Origin: Bretschneidera sinensis
Lineage: Eukaryota; Streptophyta; Magnoliopsida; Brassicales; Akaniaceae
Assembly (NCBI GenBank): GCA_023935145.1
Contig: CM043698.1
Span: 18,169,001 to 18,233,000, forward strand
Length of the DNA: 64,000 nucleotides
Direction of reading: 5' to 3'
How positions within the stretch are numbered: position 1 is the stretch's first letter; the number at the start of each line of letters is the position of its first letter. Shown here piece by piece: positions 34,560 through 45,830 of the stretch. The translations under genes and the position numbers were made by a program. The notes under the pieces are model-generated. The model was not told the DNA's origin and did no database searches. It saw only the letters and a list, made by a program, of their open reading frames with translations.

Positions 34560-36623
34560 ATGGCAACAAATAGCTACTCTGAGGGACACTCTTATACTAG
34601 ACCACCATTGTTCAATGGCTCAAATTATAACTACTGGAAAAATAGAATGAAAATCTTTGTCGAAGGACAAGATTACAATCTATGGAGAATCATAGAAGAA
34701 TGACCTAAAATTCATTCAAAAGAAATAGTTATTGGAGAGACTCTTCATACAATGCCTAAACTCAAAACTGAGTTTACTGACGAGGATTGTAAAACGATGT
34801 CTCTCAATAGCAGAGCAACAAGCATGCTACATTGTGCATTAGATATTTCTAAATATAACAAAATATCTGCATGCGTTTCTGCTAAAGAAATATGGGACAA
34901 ATTACAAGTCACATATGAAGGAACTAGTGAAGTAAAAAAATCTAAAATTTATATGCTAATTTCTGAGTATGAATCTTTCAAGATGTCTCCTAACAAAACC
35001 ATTTCTGAAATGCACTCACGGTTCACCACTATTATAAATGGTTTAAAATTACTTGGTAAGAATATTGAGGAAGTTGAACTAACCAGAAAAATCTTGAGAT
35101 CTCTGCCACCAGAATAGAAACCAAAGAGGACAGCCATTCAGGAGGCCAAAAATCTTGACAAGCTTGATGTTGAGACGCTGCTTGGGTCATTATTGACATA
35201 CAAGATGGAAGAAATGACTCCCATCGTCAATGATGATGAGAAGAAGAAAAAGCAAATTGCTCTCAAAGCTTCTACGAGCAACAAAGAAAAGGAATTAGAA
35301 CAAGAAGCAGAGAGCAGTGAAGAGGATGGTGAAATGGCCTTAATCACCAGACGATTCCATAGGTTCTTGAAGAAAAGCAAGAAACCTTACTCAAAAGATC
35401 CCACCTCAAAAAAGGAACCACTTATATGCTATGGCTGCAAGAAGCCAGGACACATAAAAGCTGACTGTCCTGTTTCAAACAAACCGTACAAGGGATTTAA
35501 GAAGAAAGCTATGATAGCAACTACCTGGAGCGATGACGAAGAAGATGAATCATCAGACAAACAAATCGGATATGAGGAAATTGCCAACCTTTGTTTGATG
35601 GCAATCGATGATGAAAGTGAGGTAATATCTTTTCCCTCTTCAAAAAATAATATTGTTACTAGTAGTGAAGAACTGCTAGAAGTTATAAATGAAATGCATG
35701 AAGAATTGAAGAAATTTGATTCTAGAAATTCTGTTCTTAAAAAAGAAGTATCATCTCTTTCTAAAGAAATGATAATTCTTAGAGAAGAAAAAGAAAAATT
35801 ATCATCTTTACTGTATGATTCTTCTCAAGATTTTCTCAAAGATGAAAATGAGAATTTGAAAAATAAAATTTCTGAATTAAATAGCACTATATCAAGACTT
35901 ATGCTTGGTAAAGAAAAACTTGATGAAGTGCTTTCTTCCCAAAGATTAAGTGGAGAAAAATCTGGTGTATGATATTCTCCATTGGGAAAACAAAAAACAA
36001 AAGAGAGCTTATTCATGAAAGCCTCTTGTGTAGATGGAGCTTCTACTTCAAAAGCTCCTAGCATGGTTAAAAGCACTCCCTCGATGAATACTAGGAAGTC
36101 TAAAAATTTAAATGTTCATACTAAATTGAAGCATCCTAAAAATACTCATGCTTATATGTATGCTCATTCTAGAAATGCTCATACACATCATAGAAATAAT
36201 TATCATGCTCATTCTAGGAACAATGTGTATAATCAAAGAATGCATTCTGCTCTTGCTCATCCTAGGAATTACCATCATGGTTATCCTAGAAATAATATGC
36301 ACACACAAAATAACGCTAGTATGTATCCTAGAATGCATCATCATACTCTTTATAGAAATGACATGCATTTTCATACTCCTTACCATAGAAACATGTATCC
36401 TATGAACTATTATCCTAAGGATTATAGGAATGCATATGTAAGACATCCTAGAAATTTCTATGACTATCATGCTAGGATTGTGTATCATCAACTTGTTCAT
36501 AGAGCACCACATGTTAAGAAAGTATGGGTCCCAAAAGGAACCGTATTTTCAAGGACTAACCCCAAAGGACCCAAGAAATTTTGGGTACCTAAAAGTGCTA
36601 TCGTATATCCTTGTGTGATGTAG
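34560..36623 (+). pseudogene. Copia gag region with zinc knuckle, coiled coil and His-rich spacer
   Basis: One reading frame from the ATG at 34560, shared with protease and integrase. It is interrupted by stops at 34701-34703, 35115-35117, 35970-35972 and 36621-36623. In order: the capsid-like N-terminus (PPLFNGSNYNYWK; the copia gag family UBN2), a CCHC knuckle CYGCKKPGHIKADCP near 35428, a Glu/Lys-rich coiled coil (35650-35950), and a spacer at 36112-36520 with repeated HxRN words. Gag forms the particle that packages element RNA. The stops prevent full-length product unless they are read through. Confidence 0.9.
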
Positions 36624-39600
36624 ATTTGCCTCCACACCAAGGAGAAAGGTAACTGTTGGTACCTTGATAGCGGATGCTCGAAGCACATGACCGGTGATAA
36701 AAGTGTATTCAATGAGCTAACTCTAAGAGATGGTGGACTTGTGACCATTAGAGACAATACTAAAATAAAGATCATCGGGCATAGAAAAGTCGGTAATGAT
36801 TTCTCAACCTTAGATAATGTATTGCTAGTACAAGGCCTTAAGCCAAATTTACTTAGCATTAGTCAATTACGTGACAAAGGATACAAAGTCACATTTGAGA
36901 CCTCTCATTGTCTAGTTATAGACATCAAGGGCAACAAGATCAAATTCATCGGCCATAGACATAAAAATGTTTACATAATTGATTTGAAATCCTTGCATTC
37001 TGATAATGAAAAATGTTTTCCTGCTTTTAGTGGAAATCCATGGCTATGGCATAGAAGGCTTGGTCATGTAAACATGAACTTGCTAAAAATTGTTTTAAGA
37101 AAAGATTTAGTTATTGGACTTCCTAAAATCAATTTTGAAAAAGAAAAAGTTTGCAATGCTTGTCAAATGGGAAAACAAACTAGGATTTCTTTTAAAGCAA
37201 AAAATGTAGTCTCAACTACTAGACCTTTGGAACTTTTGCATATGGACTTATTTGGTCCAATTAGTACCATTAGTCTAGGTGGCCATCAATATGCTCTTGT
37301 TATTGTTGATGACTATTCAAGATATACCTTTGTTATTTTTATTGCTTACAAGGATGAAGCTTTCAAAGTATTTGAAAAGTTTTGCAAAAAGGTACAAAAT
37401 GAAAAAGGAATTTGTATTTCAAGCATAAGAAGTGATAATTGCAAAGAATTTGAAAATCAAAGCTTTTCAAAATTTTGTGATGAAAATGGAATTAATCACA
37501 ACTTTTCAGCTCCTAGAACTGCTCAACAAAATGGAGTTGTTGAGAGAAAAAATAGAGTTCTAGAAGAATTTTCAAGAACTATGCTTTGTGAAAATAGTTT
37601 ACCAAAATACTTTTGGGCTGAAGCCGTGAATACTTCTTGCTGTATATTAAATAGAATTTTGATAAGGTCTTTGCTTGATAAAACTCCATATGAACTTTGG
37701 AAAGGGAGAAAACCCAATATTTCCTATTTTCGTGCTTTCGGTAGTAAGTGCTTCATCTTAAATAACAATAAAACTAACTTGGGTAAATTTGATTCCAAGA
37801 CCGATGAAGGAATATTTTTAGGATATTCAACTACTAGTAAAGCTTATAGAGTTTTCAATAAAAGAACTCTAGTAGTAGAAGAATCTGTGCATGTAACCAT
37901 TAATGAATCTAATCCAATGAGTAGTAGAGAAGTTTCCTTTAAAGATGATGCAGATTTTATTCCAAGAATGGAAACTCCTACTCCCATTGTTGACCCAAAA
38001 GAGAGATCTCCTCAAGCAAATGAAGGGATGGCAACTCCCAATTTGGACCAATCATCCTTAAGTCAACAAGAGGAAAATCTACCCAAGGATTGGAGGTATG
38101 TAAATCATCATCCAATTGATCAAGTGATTGGTGATCCTTCACAAGGGGTAAGAACTCGCTCTTCCATTAGAAATATTTGCAATTTTGTAGCTTATTTGTC
38201 TCAAGTAGAACCTAAGACGTTTATAGAAGCTGAAAAAAGATAATGATTGGATAATTGCAATACAGGAAGAGATAAATCAATTTAAGAGAAACAATGTATG
38301 GAAACTAGTTACAAGACCAAAAGATCATTCAATAATTGGAACTAAATGGGTATATAGAAATAAAATGGATGAAAATGGTATAGTAACTAGAAATAAAGTT
38401 AGATTAGTTGCTAAGGGATATAACCAAGAGGAAGGAATAGATTTTGATGAAACCTATGCTCTTGTAGCTAGATTAGAAGCTATTCGAATGTTATTAGCCT
38501 TTGCATGCTTTAATAAATTCAAGCTATTTCAAATGGATGTGAAAAGTGCCTTTTTAAATGGCTTTATAGAAGAAGAGGTTTATGTTGAGTAACCTCTTGG
38601 ATTTGAAAATCCTAGTCTTTCAAATCATGTCTACAAGCTTTCTAAAGCTCTATATGGGTTGAAGCAAGCTCCAAGAGCATGGTATGAAAGACTAAGTAAA
38701 TTTTTGATTGACAATGATTTTGTAAAAGGTAGAATAGACACAACTCTCTTCACAAAAACTCACAAAAATGACACTTTGATAGTTCAAATATATGTTGATG
38801 ATATTATATATGGTGCTACTAATGAATCTATGTGTCAAGAGTTTGCAAAGTGGATGCAAGGTGAATTTGAAATGAGCATGATGGGAGAACTTGCCTACTT
38901 CCTTGGACTACAAATCAAGCAACTAAAAGGAGGTATCTTCATCAATCAACAAAAGTACATCAAAGACCTACTAAAGAGGTTCGGGATGGAAAGCTCAAAG
39001 CCAATTGGAACGCCTATGAGCACAACTACTAAACTTGATCTTGATGAAGGAGGTAAAAATGTAGATTCTAAATATTATAGAAGCATGATAGGTGCTTTAC
39101 TTTATTTGACTGCAAGTAGACCTGATATAATATTCAGTGTATGCATGTGTGATAGATTTCAGTCTAATCCTAAGGAATCACATGTAGTTGCAGTAAAAAG
39201 AATCCTTAGATATCTACAAGGAACCCAGACCATAGGATTATAGTACTCTAGAGAATAATCTTTTGAGCTAGTAGGATATTCAGATGCTGATTTTGCTGGA
39301 TGTAGGTTAGATAGAAAGAGCACAAGTGGAACATGTCAATTCTTAGGTGCTATGTTAACATCTTGGTTTTCCAAGAAACAGAATTCCGTTGCACTATCAA
39401 CCGCTGAGGCGGAATATGTAGCAACTGGAAGTTGTTGTGCCCAAGTATTATGGATGAAACAACAACTAGAAGACTATGGCATGAATCTAAAAAATATTCC
39501 TATATTTTGTGATAATATTAGTGTCATCAACCTAACCAAAAATCTTATTCAGCACTCTAGAACCAAGCATATAGAGATTAGACATCATTTCCTAAGAGAC

Positions 39601-39684
39601 CATGCTAAAAAAGGTGATATAAGATTAGAATTCATACCTTCAGAAGATCAAATAGCTGATATTCTTACAAAACCCTTAAGCTAA
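36624..39684 (+). pseudogene. Copia pol: protease, integrase, reverse transcriptase, RNase H
   Basis: It continues the gag frame to about 38243, then shifts frame in an A-run near 38230. Protease WYLDSGCSKHM; integrase zinc finger HRRLGH with CNACQMGK, core HMDLFGP and a conserved Glu in NGVVERKN; reverse transcriptase [12 protein letters not shown] and YVDDIIYG; RNase H YSDADFAG and ALSTAEAEYVA. Further stops lie at 38590-38592, 39241-39243 and 39256-39258. The integrase site usually read as DNGGEF is altered to SDNCKEF. All domains are recognisable, but the polyprotein is broken. Confidence 0.93.
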
Positions 39685-39885
39685 GCTAGTTTTTGTAAGA
39701 TTAGAATGTTGATGGGATTGCTTGATTTTGATAAACTGAATGTTTGATTGTATCTCATTTCATCATTTGCATATTTAACATTGAGTGAAAGAATATTAAT
39801 CATTGTTTAATTATTTTCCTCACTCAAAAATGTCATAGATGAACAAAATCGTGCAAAAATTCAAGACTAGAAATTTTACTAAGGG

Positions 39886-40180
39886 TCTAGTCGACTGATA
39901 AATGTTCTCCAGTCGACTGGTAATTCACTGCCAGATCTTCCAGTCGACTGGTACCTCTGACCCAGTCGACTGGAAACTCTCTGCCAAATATTCCAGACGA
40001 CTGGTAAGTCTTTTCCAGTCGTTTATTAGGTCGAATCCTTGTTTGGCGCCAATTTTTGAAAAATCCTTGTCCTCTAGTCGACTGGTAAAGATAGCCCAAT
40101 CGACTGGTAAATAACTACTAGTTTATCTAGTCGACTGGTACGTAAACTATTCATCTTATCAATGGGACCCAATCGACTGG
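39886..40180. promoter_or_regulatory. Internal palindrome array directly upstream of the copia aORF
   Basis: A second set of about ten CCAGTCGACTGG-type sites, three of them perfect, lies between the pol stop and the aORF. Like the LTR array it is followed at once by a TATA box (40192-40200). It is not a copied LTR: spacing and intervening sequence differ. Confidence 0.75.
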
Positions 40181-40191
40181 TAACGCGATAT

Positions 40192-40200
40192 TATAAATAG
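40192..40200 (+). promoter_or_regulatory. Putative internal TATA box for the copia aORF
   Basis: TATAAATAG, a near-consensus plant TATA box, 210 bases upstream of the aORF ATG and just after the palindrome array. This suggests a dedicated internal promoter (inference). Confidence 0.55.
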
Positions 40201-40409
40201 AACTGTTCATTTTTCTGAAATTTTACGCCATTTTCAAGCTCCCAAATTTTCTCTCTCTAGAAAAATTCACCATTTTGATCCAAAAACCATCCAAACTTCA
40301 TCTAAACACACCGATCTACTCATCCATAAAGAGATTTTTGACTTTCTATGGTTAAAATCTCTTATTTTCGCCAAAATCCATTTTTCCCAAAAACTTATTT
40401 TTCTTCAAA

Positions 40410-41666
40410 ATGAGTGATAAAATCCGTATAAAACTCACAACAAGTGAACCTAATGCGCCTAAAAAGCCAAGGTCTTCAAAACCTTCGGCTTCGAAGTCGA
40501 AAGGAAAGGGAGCAGCGGGCTCATCCAGCAAGGAGCCCAGAACAGAGTTGGAGCAGACTCTGTTTTACAGTCCAGCGGCTTATGCAAGGTATAATTCTAT
40601 AATCCGTCACAAGAAAATCATGACGGGTAGAGTCATTGATTTCGACTCTATTCTCCATGGAAATTTCGATATTCTACCAGCCTTTGAGGCAATAAATCTG
40701 ACCCCACTGGTCAGAATTCATGAGAAATATTACCCGCGACTGATTCACCAGTTCTACGCGAACTTGGTGAAACCAAGTCCTCTGGCTCTGAGATTCAGAA
40801 CCAGAGTTAGCGGTGTGGAGTTTGAGGTCAACACTGACCTCTTGATGAGCATTATGAGAATCCCTGTAAGGGGGGTTCAATGGAGTCTGGATGGATGGCC
40901 AGACAATTTTGAGGTTGAGGAGGCCTGTCAGATAGTCAGGGGTGACCCTAACTATGTGTACAGACCCACTACATTTCATACATGTAGTGACTTGCCCCTC
41001 GACTCAAAGATGTTTCAGCTGATTGTCAGTTGGACCATCCACCCGAGACTCGGGAGTCGAGGGTATCTATCTAAAATAGATACGGTATTGATTTGGTGCC
41101 TAAAATCTGGGCACCACTTCAATATATATCCTCTGCTGCTCGTCAACATGATAAATGGCGAAGTAAACGACTCCGGGTATCTTCCTTATAGGATGCTATT
41201 TACGCTCATCCTCTAGCACTTCCGGGTATTTTTGCCTGCCTCCGAGGCTCAAGATATCAGATTGACGGACATCATCAACATTTCATCACTGAAGAAGATG
41301 GGATGTACTGTTCGTGAAGGGTTCCTTTATCCGAAGGCCGAAAAGTGCCTGAGGATCTGAGAGGATGCGAGCGACAGTGATGAGGATGCTGATACGACTG
41401 CTGAGATGGAGACAGATACCCGAGCACCTCCCATTGGTGACTCCAGTACTGGTCAGACTGGTTACGGCAACATCCTATGAGCTATCACGAGCCTCCAGAT
41501 GATGATAGAGTCCGGTTTTCAGTCCATGCAGTCTGATTACCAGAGACTGAGCTCCTCCATAGACCACTTACGGGACGACTTCGAGTTACATCGAGAGCAC
41601 ACCGAGGGTTCCCTAGCTAAGATTAGGGATCTTCTTCATGACAGCTCGGACTCTCCCGCACCTTGA
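40410..41666 (+). pseudogene. Additional ORF (aORF) of the copia element, plant-transposon-protein-like
   Basis: The frame runs 419 codons from the ATG at 40410 to TGA at 41664, with internal stops at 41214-41216, 41358-41360 and 41478-41480. The N-terminus is basic and Ser/Lys-rich (disordered). The middle (YYPRLIHQFYANLV, TDLLMSIMRIPVRG, MFQLIVSWTIHPRL) resembles the family called putative plant transposon protein, found in extra ORFs of plant LTR elements. An acidic stretch follows, then a C-terminal coiled coil. Its function is unknown in the family. It is in sense orientation downstream of pol, where Sireviruses carry their env-like ORF, but no membrane segment is evident. Confidence 0.7.
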
Positions 41667-42324
41667 GTCCATATCTTTATCATGTACTTAGTGTTTTCCA
41701 GTTCTTATCATATGGCACAGACATACCATGATATTATTTTGTCTTAGTTATGGCTCTGTGAAGCCCGTTTGTGTATTGACTTTTTATATATGATGATGTA
41801 TTTCTATTAGCCATATTTCTTGCCTCTATTTAAGCTATTTATGATATGTTAGCTCTATTTTAAAACTCTGTTTAGCCACTAAACTGCTCTAAAATGCTTA
41901 TACGTGTATGAAAACTTTCAGTTTTTCTCAAGAAGGCTTTCGAAACCAGAATGAAGCCAAATTTTCGCGTACAAGTTTGTTTTCTTATACTCTAGATGAC
42001 TGTATTGGCTAAATAGCTTACTTTTCGTGTTATGCCCCCTTTGGTTACTGTTGTCAAAACGGGGAAAAAATGAGAAAAACGAGAAAATCTAAGTAAACGC
42101 AACCAATGCATAGTTTTAGGGGGAGCATTGCTCCATAGCATTATAAAAATGTTTATTGATTGGTTGAGTTTGATTCTGGATTGGTTGACAGATATATAAA
42201 CTGTGTTTGCTTATTTACAGGGTGGTTTTTACTCGAAAAATAGAGGAGACTCTGTCCAATTTTTTGTAAAATCCTAACACTTAGTTTTTTATACTGTTTT
42301 CACATTATTAGTTTTGTCATCATC
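41667..42324 (+). other. Copia 3' untranslated region
   Basis: No coding frame. Moderately AT-rich sequence between the aORF and the polypurine tract. Confidence 0.6.
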
Positions 42325-42337
42325 AAAAAGGGGGAGA
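42325..42337 (+). other. Polypurine tract of the copia element
   Basis: AAAAAGGGGGAGA one base before the 3' LTR; primes plus-strand DNA synthesis. Confidence 0.88.
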
Positions 42338-42338
42338 T

Positions 42339-43473
42339 TGTTGACCCTCGCTCGTATTTTAATGATGGAAAAACACAACTGTTATTTGACTAACAAGTTT
42401 AAACTAAGTTGTATTAAGGATCAAACACATTCAACCAGGAACAAAGTGCAAGAACTCGAACCAAATCAAGTATCAAGTGAAGACTGAAGATCTAATATAG
42501 GTCTTAAGGTTTAGAACCAATGTAAGTCTCACTTCTGGTATTGGCTTGTTCAATGGCTCGAACACAAAAGGTTTTCTAAAACCGTTAATTTTAAAACAAA
42601 TGTTTTTTTTTTATGAAAAACAGAAGAAAAACTGGGTTGGAAGACAACCCAGTCGACTGGGTACATATAACAGTCGACTAGTATATGGGACAGAAGGTCC
42701 TCAGTCGACTGGATGAATCAACCCAGTCGACTGGTAATTGGACAGTAAGTCCCCAGTTGACTGGATGAATCAACCCAGCTGACTGGCAAAAGGGACAGAA
42801 AGTCCCCAGTTGACTGGATGAAATATACCAGTCGACTGGATACCCAGAAGGTCTAAAAACATGATTTTTTCAAGAGAACCCAGTCGACTGGTATCTCGAC
42901 CCAGTCGACTGGTAGTTCAAAAATATGACCATTGGACTCCAAATTTGAACGTTTTAAAGTAAATTTTTTTCAAATTAAAGTCCTAAACGGCCATATTAAT
43001 TGAATTCTATATAAACCCATTCAGTTAAGCATTCAATAACAAGCTGTAAATATTTAAAAAGAGTTGATCTCATATAATCAAGTTTTTATACTCTTGAAAT
43101 ACAAAAAGCTTTGAAATAATCTTGTTGAGCCATTTTTTCAAGCTTTACTTTGAAAGAGAGACATTTCTATTGTAATAAGCTTTCATTTACAGTCTCTCTA
43201 CCTTTTACTTTACACCATCTTTGTAAAGGGATTACTTCCGAGAGGAAGGGGAAACTTCTGAAAGGAAGGGGATTATTCGGTTTAAGCAACTCCTGTAATT
43301 TGCTTGTGTACGGTTTGTGCAACACCAGGCTAAGTTGTGCGACTAAGTTTTCTTAGTGGATTATTTCAAGGTGTTCCTTGAAGAATGTGGACGTAGGGTC
43401 GGAACAAATCCGATATTGCTGAATCACTATAAACTGTGTTTGCATCCTCTTTCCTTAAACTCTTTATTTACAG
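42339..43473 (+). repeat. 3' LTR of the copia element, truncated
   Basis: Matches the 5' LTR from TGTTGACCCTCGC to TTTATTTACAG, then stops. The last ~118 bases of the 5' LTR are absent and unrelated GC-rich DNA follows. It carries ten palindrome sites (five perfect; several others C-to-T changed, as in CCAGTTGACTGG) and a TATA box at 43008-43015. Differences from the 5' LTR are scattered, so the insertion is not recent. Confidence 0.93.
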
Positions 43474-44514
43474 TTTAAGGGGGTGCAGGCGGCTGTAAGG
43501 CGGCGTAAAGGGGGTGCAGGGCTATGTGCATAGAGGAGGCCCAGGTGTGGGTTTACTGGGCTACTCTTCATTGGCCAGAGTGTTTACTGGGCCACTCACA
43601 GGGCCAAAGAGTTTATTGGGCCGGAGTATTTTGGGCCACATCACAGGCCCCCCACTTCCTTAAGTATATTTATGTACTTAAGGAAGTATTGTGTGGCACG
43701 GGCTTTTAATGGAGCTGAAGGTGTACGCGTGAATCAGGCTTGTGTCCGGATGGCTGTCTTTGGGAGCTGATTCATCTTTCTCGGGAAACGAAGAGTCGTC
43801 TGGAGAAGCGCAAGTAGCCTCAAAACCATAAAGTCTCATCGTTTTTCCTTTTTTTTTTGCATTTAATCCTCTCGTTGAGCGTGTTTTCCCTTCTTATAAA
43901 AGGAGCCTCTGACATCTTTTCCCTTAAACTAAAACAAATCTTGTTTCTCGAGAAGAGAGGGATTTGGTCGTGTCTTCTGACTGAGGGGTCTCGTAGAAAA
44001 TTCTGATGGTGAGGGTCCCAGCGAGAGAGAAGAGTTAGTAGTTTCTTGAGGGATTTATGGAAGCCAAAAGGGTGGATGGGCCCACTCTGGAGGGGGAATG
44101 TCATTCAACGAGTAAGAACCTTCTCCTGATTCCAAGCGGGAGTCAAGACCTCTTTCGTATTTCGAGTGGGGACAAAGACCTCTTCTAGATTCCGAGTGGG
44201 AGCGGTTAAGGAGATTCCCTGGGTCTGGAGCTGCTCATGGCAGGTGAGGGCTTTCAGGCTCAGGAGGGAAACCGAAGAAGGCTGAAGAGGGTGAGGTAGC
44301 TTGTGTACTGGGGTGCCTAAAAGCTTGGTGTTTCGGTTTTCCCTTTATACTTCGAGGTTGTTAGGGCCATATTTTCCTTGTACTTCGAGGTTGTTAGTTG
44401 TAATTCTCTTGAATTAATAAAATGTCTTTCTTTCAATCTTTGTCTTGCATGATATCATTGCCTTTCATACTTACTCAGTAAAATGAACTTGATTTTGGGC
44501 ACAATGCGGGGGAG
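43474..44514 (-). mobile_element. Left end of a Tat-lineage gypsy element, probably including its 3' LTR
   Basis: Non-coding, GC-richer than the host DNA. A plus-strand TATA box, TATAAAAG, is near 43895 and an AATAAAA signal near 44415. Given the minus-strand integrase at 63762-64000, this should be the 3' LTR side of that element. Exact LTR borders could not be fixed because only one copy is in the window. Confidence 0.45.
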
Positions 44515-45450
44515 GCTTCAAATGCTTGAACTAGGAGAAGTCTTGGCCGAGTGTCTGACAACTGTCTCGCGATGCTCGAACCTGGAGAACTTGTCCGAGT
44601 GTTTGCGAAGCAGCTCAAACGCTCAGACCTGGAGAACTTTTCCGAGCGTTTGATAAGCAGCTCAAACACTAGGTCCTGGAGAACTTGTCCAAGCGTTTGT
44701 GAAGTAGCTCAAACGCTTGGACCTGGAGAACTTGTCCGAGCATTTGGCAAGCAGCTCCAACGCTCGGACCTGGAGACTTTGACCGAGCGTTTGACAAGCA
44801 GCTCAAACGCTCGAACCTGGAGAACTTGTCCGAGCATTTGTGTAGCAGCTCAAACGCTCGGACCTGGAGACTTTTTCCGAGCCTTTGACAAGCAGCTCAA
44901 ACACTCAGACCTAGAGAACTTGTCCGAGCATTTGTGAAATAGCTCAAACACTCGGACCTGGAGAACTTGTCCGAGTGGTTGACAAGTAGCTCAAACACTT
45001 GAACCTGGAGAACTTGTCCGAGTGTTTGACAAGCAGCTCAAACGCTCGGACCTGGAGGACTTGTCTGAGTGTTTGACAAGCAGCTCAAACGCTCGGACCT
45101 GGAGAACGTGTTCGAGCATTTGACAAGCAGCTCAAATGCTCGAACCTGGAGAACTTGTCCGAGCGTTTGACAAGTAACTCAAACGCTCAGACCTGAAGAA
45201 CTTGTCTGAGCATTTGACAAGTAGCTCAAACACTCGGACCTAGAGAACGTGTCCGAGCATTTGACAAGCAGCTCAAATGCTCTGATCTGGAGAACGTGTC
45301 TGAGCGTTTGACAAGCAGCTCAAACCCTCGGACCTGGAAAACTTATTCGAGTGTTTGACAAGCAGCTCAAACGCTCGGATCGGGAAGATGTGTCCGAGCG
45401 TTTGACAAGTAACTCAAATGCTCGGACCTGGAGAAGTTATCCGTGTGACC
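44515..45450. repeat. 47-bp tandem array with an internal inverted repeat
   Basis: About 19-20 units. From 44580 to 45426, ACCTGG recurs on a 47-base grid with 18 intervals and no net length change. Each unit contains the dyad TCCGAGCGTTTGA / TCAAACGCTCGGA separated by about 8 bases. The array sits between the element's aORF and its 3' LTR. Hypervariable tandem repeats at this place are known in Tat-lineage elements (the 3' UTR repeats described for PIGY-like elements). Open frames through it are artefacts. Confidence 0.92.
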
Positions 45451-45703
45451 AAGACTTGGAGAAATTATGCTCATGTTGTTTCTTCCTCCTTGCGCACGTG
45501 CACTTTTTCCTTTGGGCCCACCGGATTTCCCTTTTTGTAGGCACAACAAACAATGGTGGCGCATTAGTGACAGCAGGAGGCATGCTTAGATTTATATCTG
45601 TCACATCAGGGTACGAAAAATGGTACCTCGGTGGCAGCAAAGGGCATGTCGCTTCGTTTGGAGAGTTTGAGTTAATGCTTCTCGATTCTGTTGCCCAAGC
45701 TTC

Positions 45704-45710
45704 TATAAAA
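45704..45710 (+). promoter_or_regulatory. Putative TATA box of the Tat antisense aORF
   Basis: TATAAAA, 127 bases upstream of the ATG at 45831 and about 260 bases downstream of the 47-bp array, in good promoter position for the plus-strand aORF. Confidence 0.6.
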
Positions 45711-45830
45711 GAGGATCCGTGCTTCTTTTATCTTTCACTTGCATTTTTTAGAGTTCATAGCTAGAGAAGAATCTTGGGAACGCTCGGTTTTTTTAAGAGT
45801 CTTTCTTAAAAGCTTTCCTAGGTAAGTAGG

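Larger units (their letters stand above)
33253..43473 (+). mobile_element. Ty1/copia LTR retrotransposon, SIRE/Maximus-like, degenerate
   Basis: Order: 5' LTR, primer-binding site, gag, His-rich spacer, protease, integrase, reverse transcriptase, RNase H, aORF, polypurine tract, truncated 3' LTR. The protease-INT-RT-RH order is copia. The large gag with a coiled coil, the extra ORF after pol, and the long LTRs point to the Sirevirus lineage. The sequence before the 5' LTR is TAACC; no matching target duplication can be seen because the 3' LTR end is missing. Several nonsense changes and a frameshift make it non-autonomous. Confidence 0.93.

Noticed and set aside
36108..36512. 134-codon minus-strand Ile/Met/Ser-rich frame
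   Set aside because: Antisense shadow of the His-rich copia spacer.
44515..45450. Regular repeat array resembling a CRISPR
   Set aside because: The unit is 47 bases with no unique spacers, and the context is a plant retrotransposon.
44551..45764. Open frames of 128 and 137 codons with repeated Leu/Ser/Arg patterns
   Set aside because: They run through the 47-bp tandem array; since 47 is not a multiple of three the frame of each unit changes, so no repeat protein is encoded.
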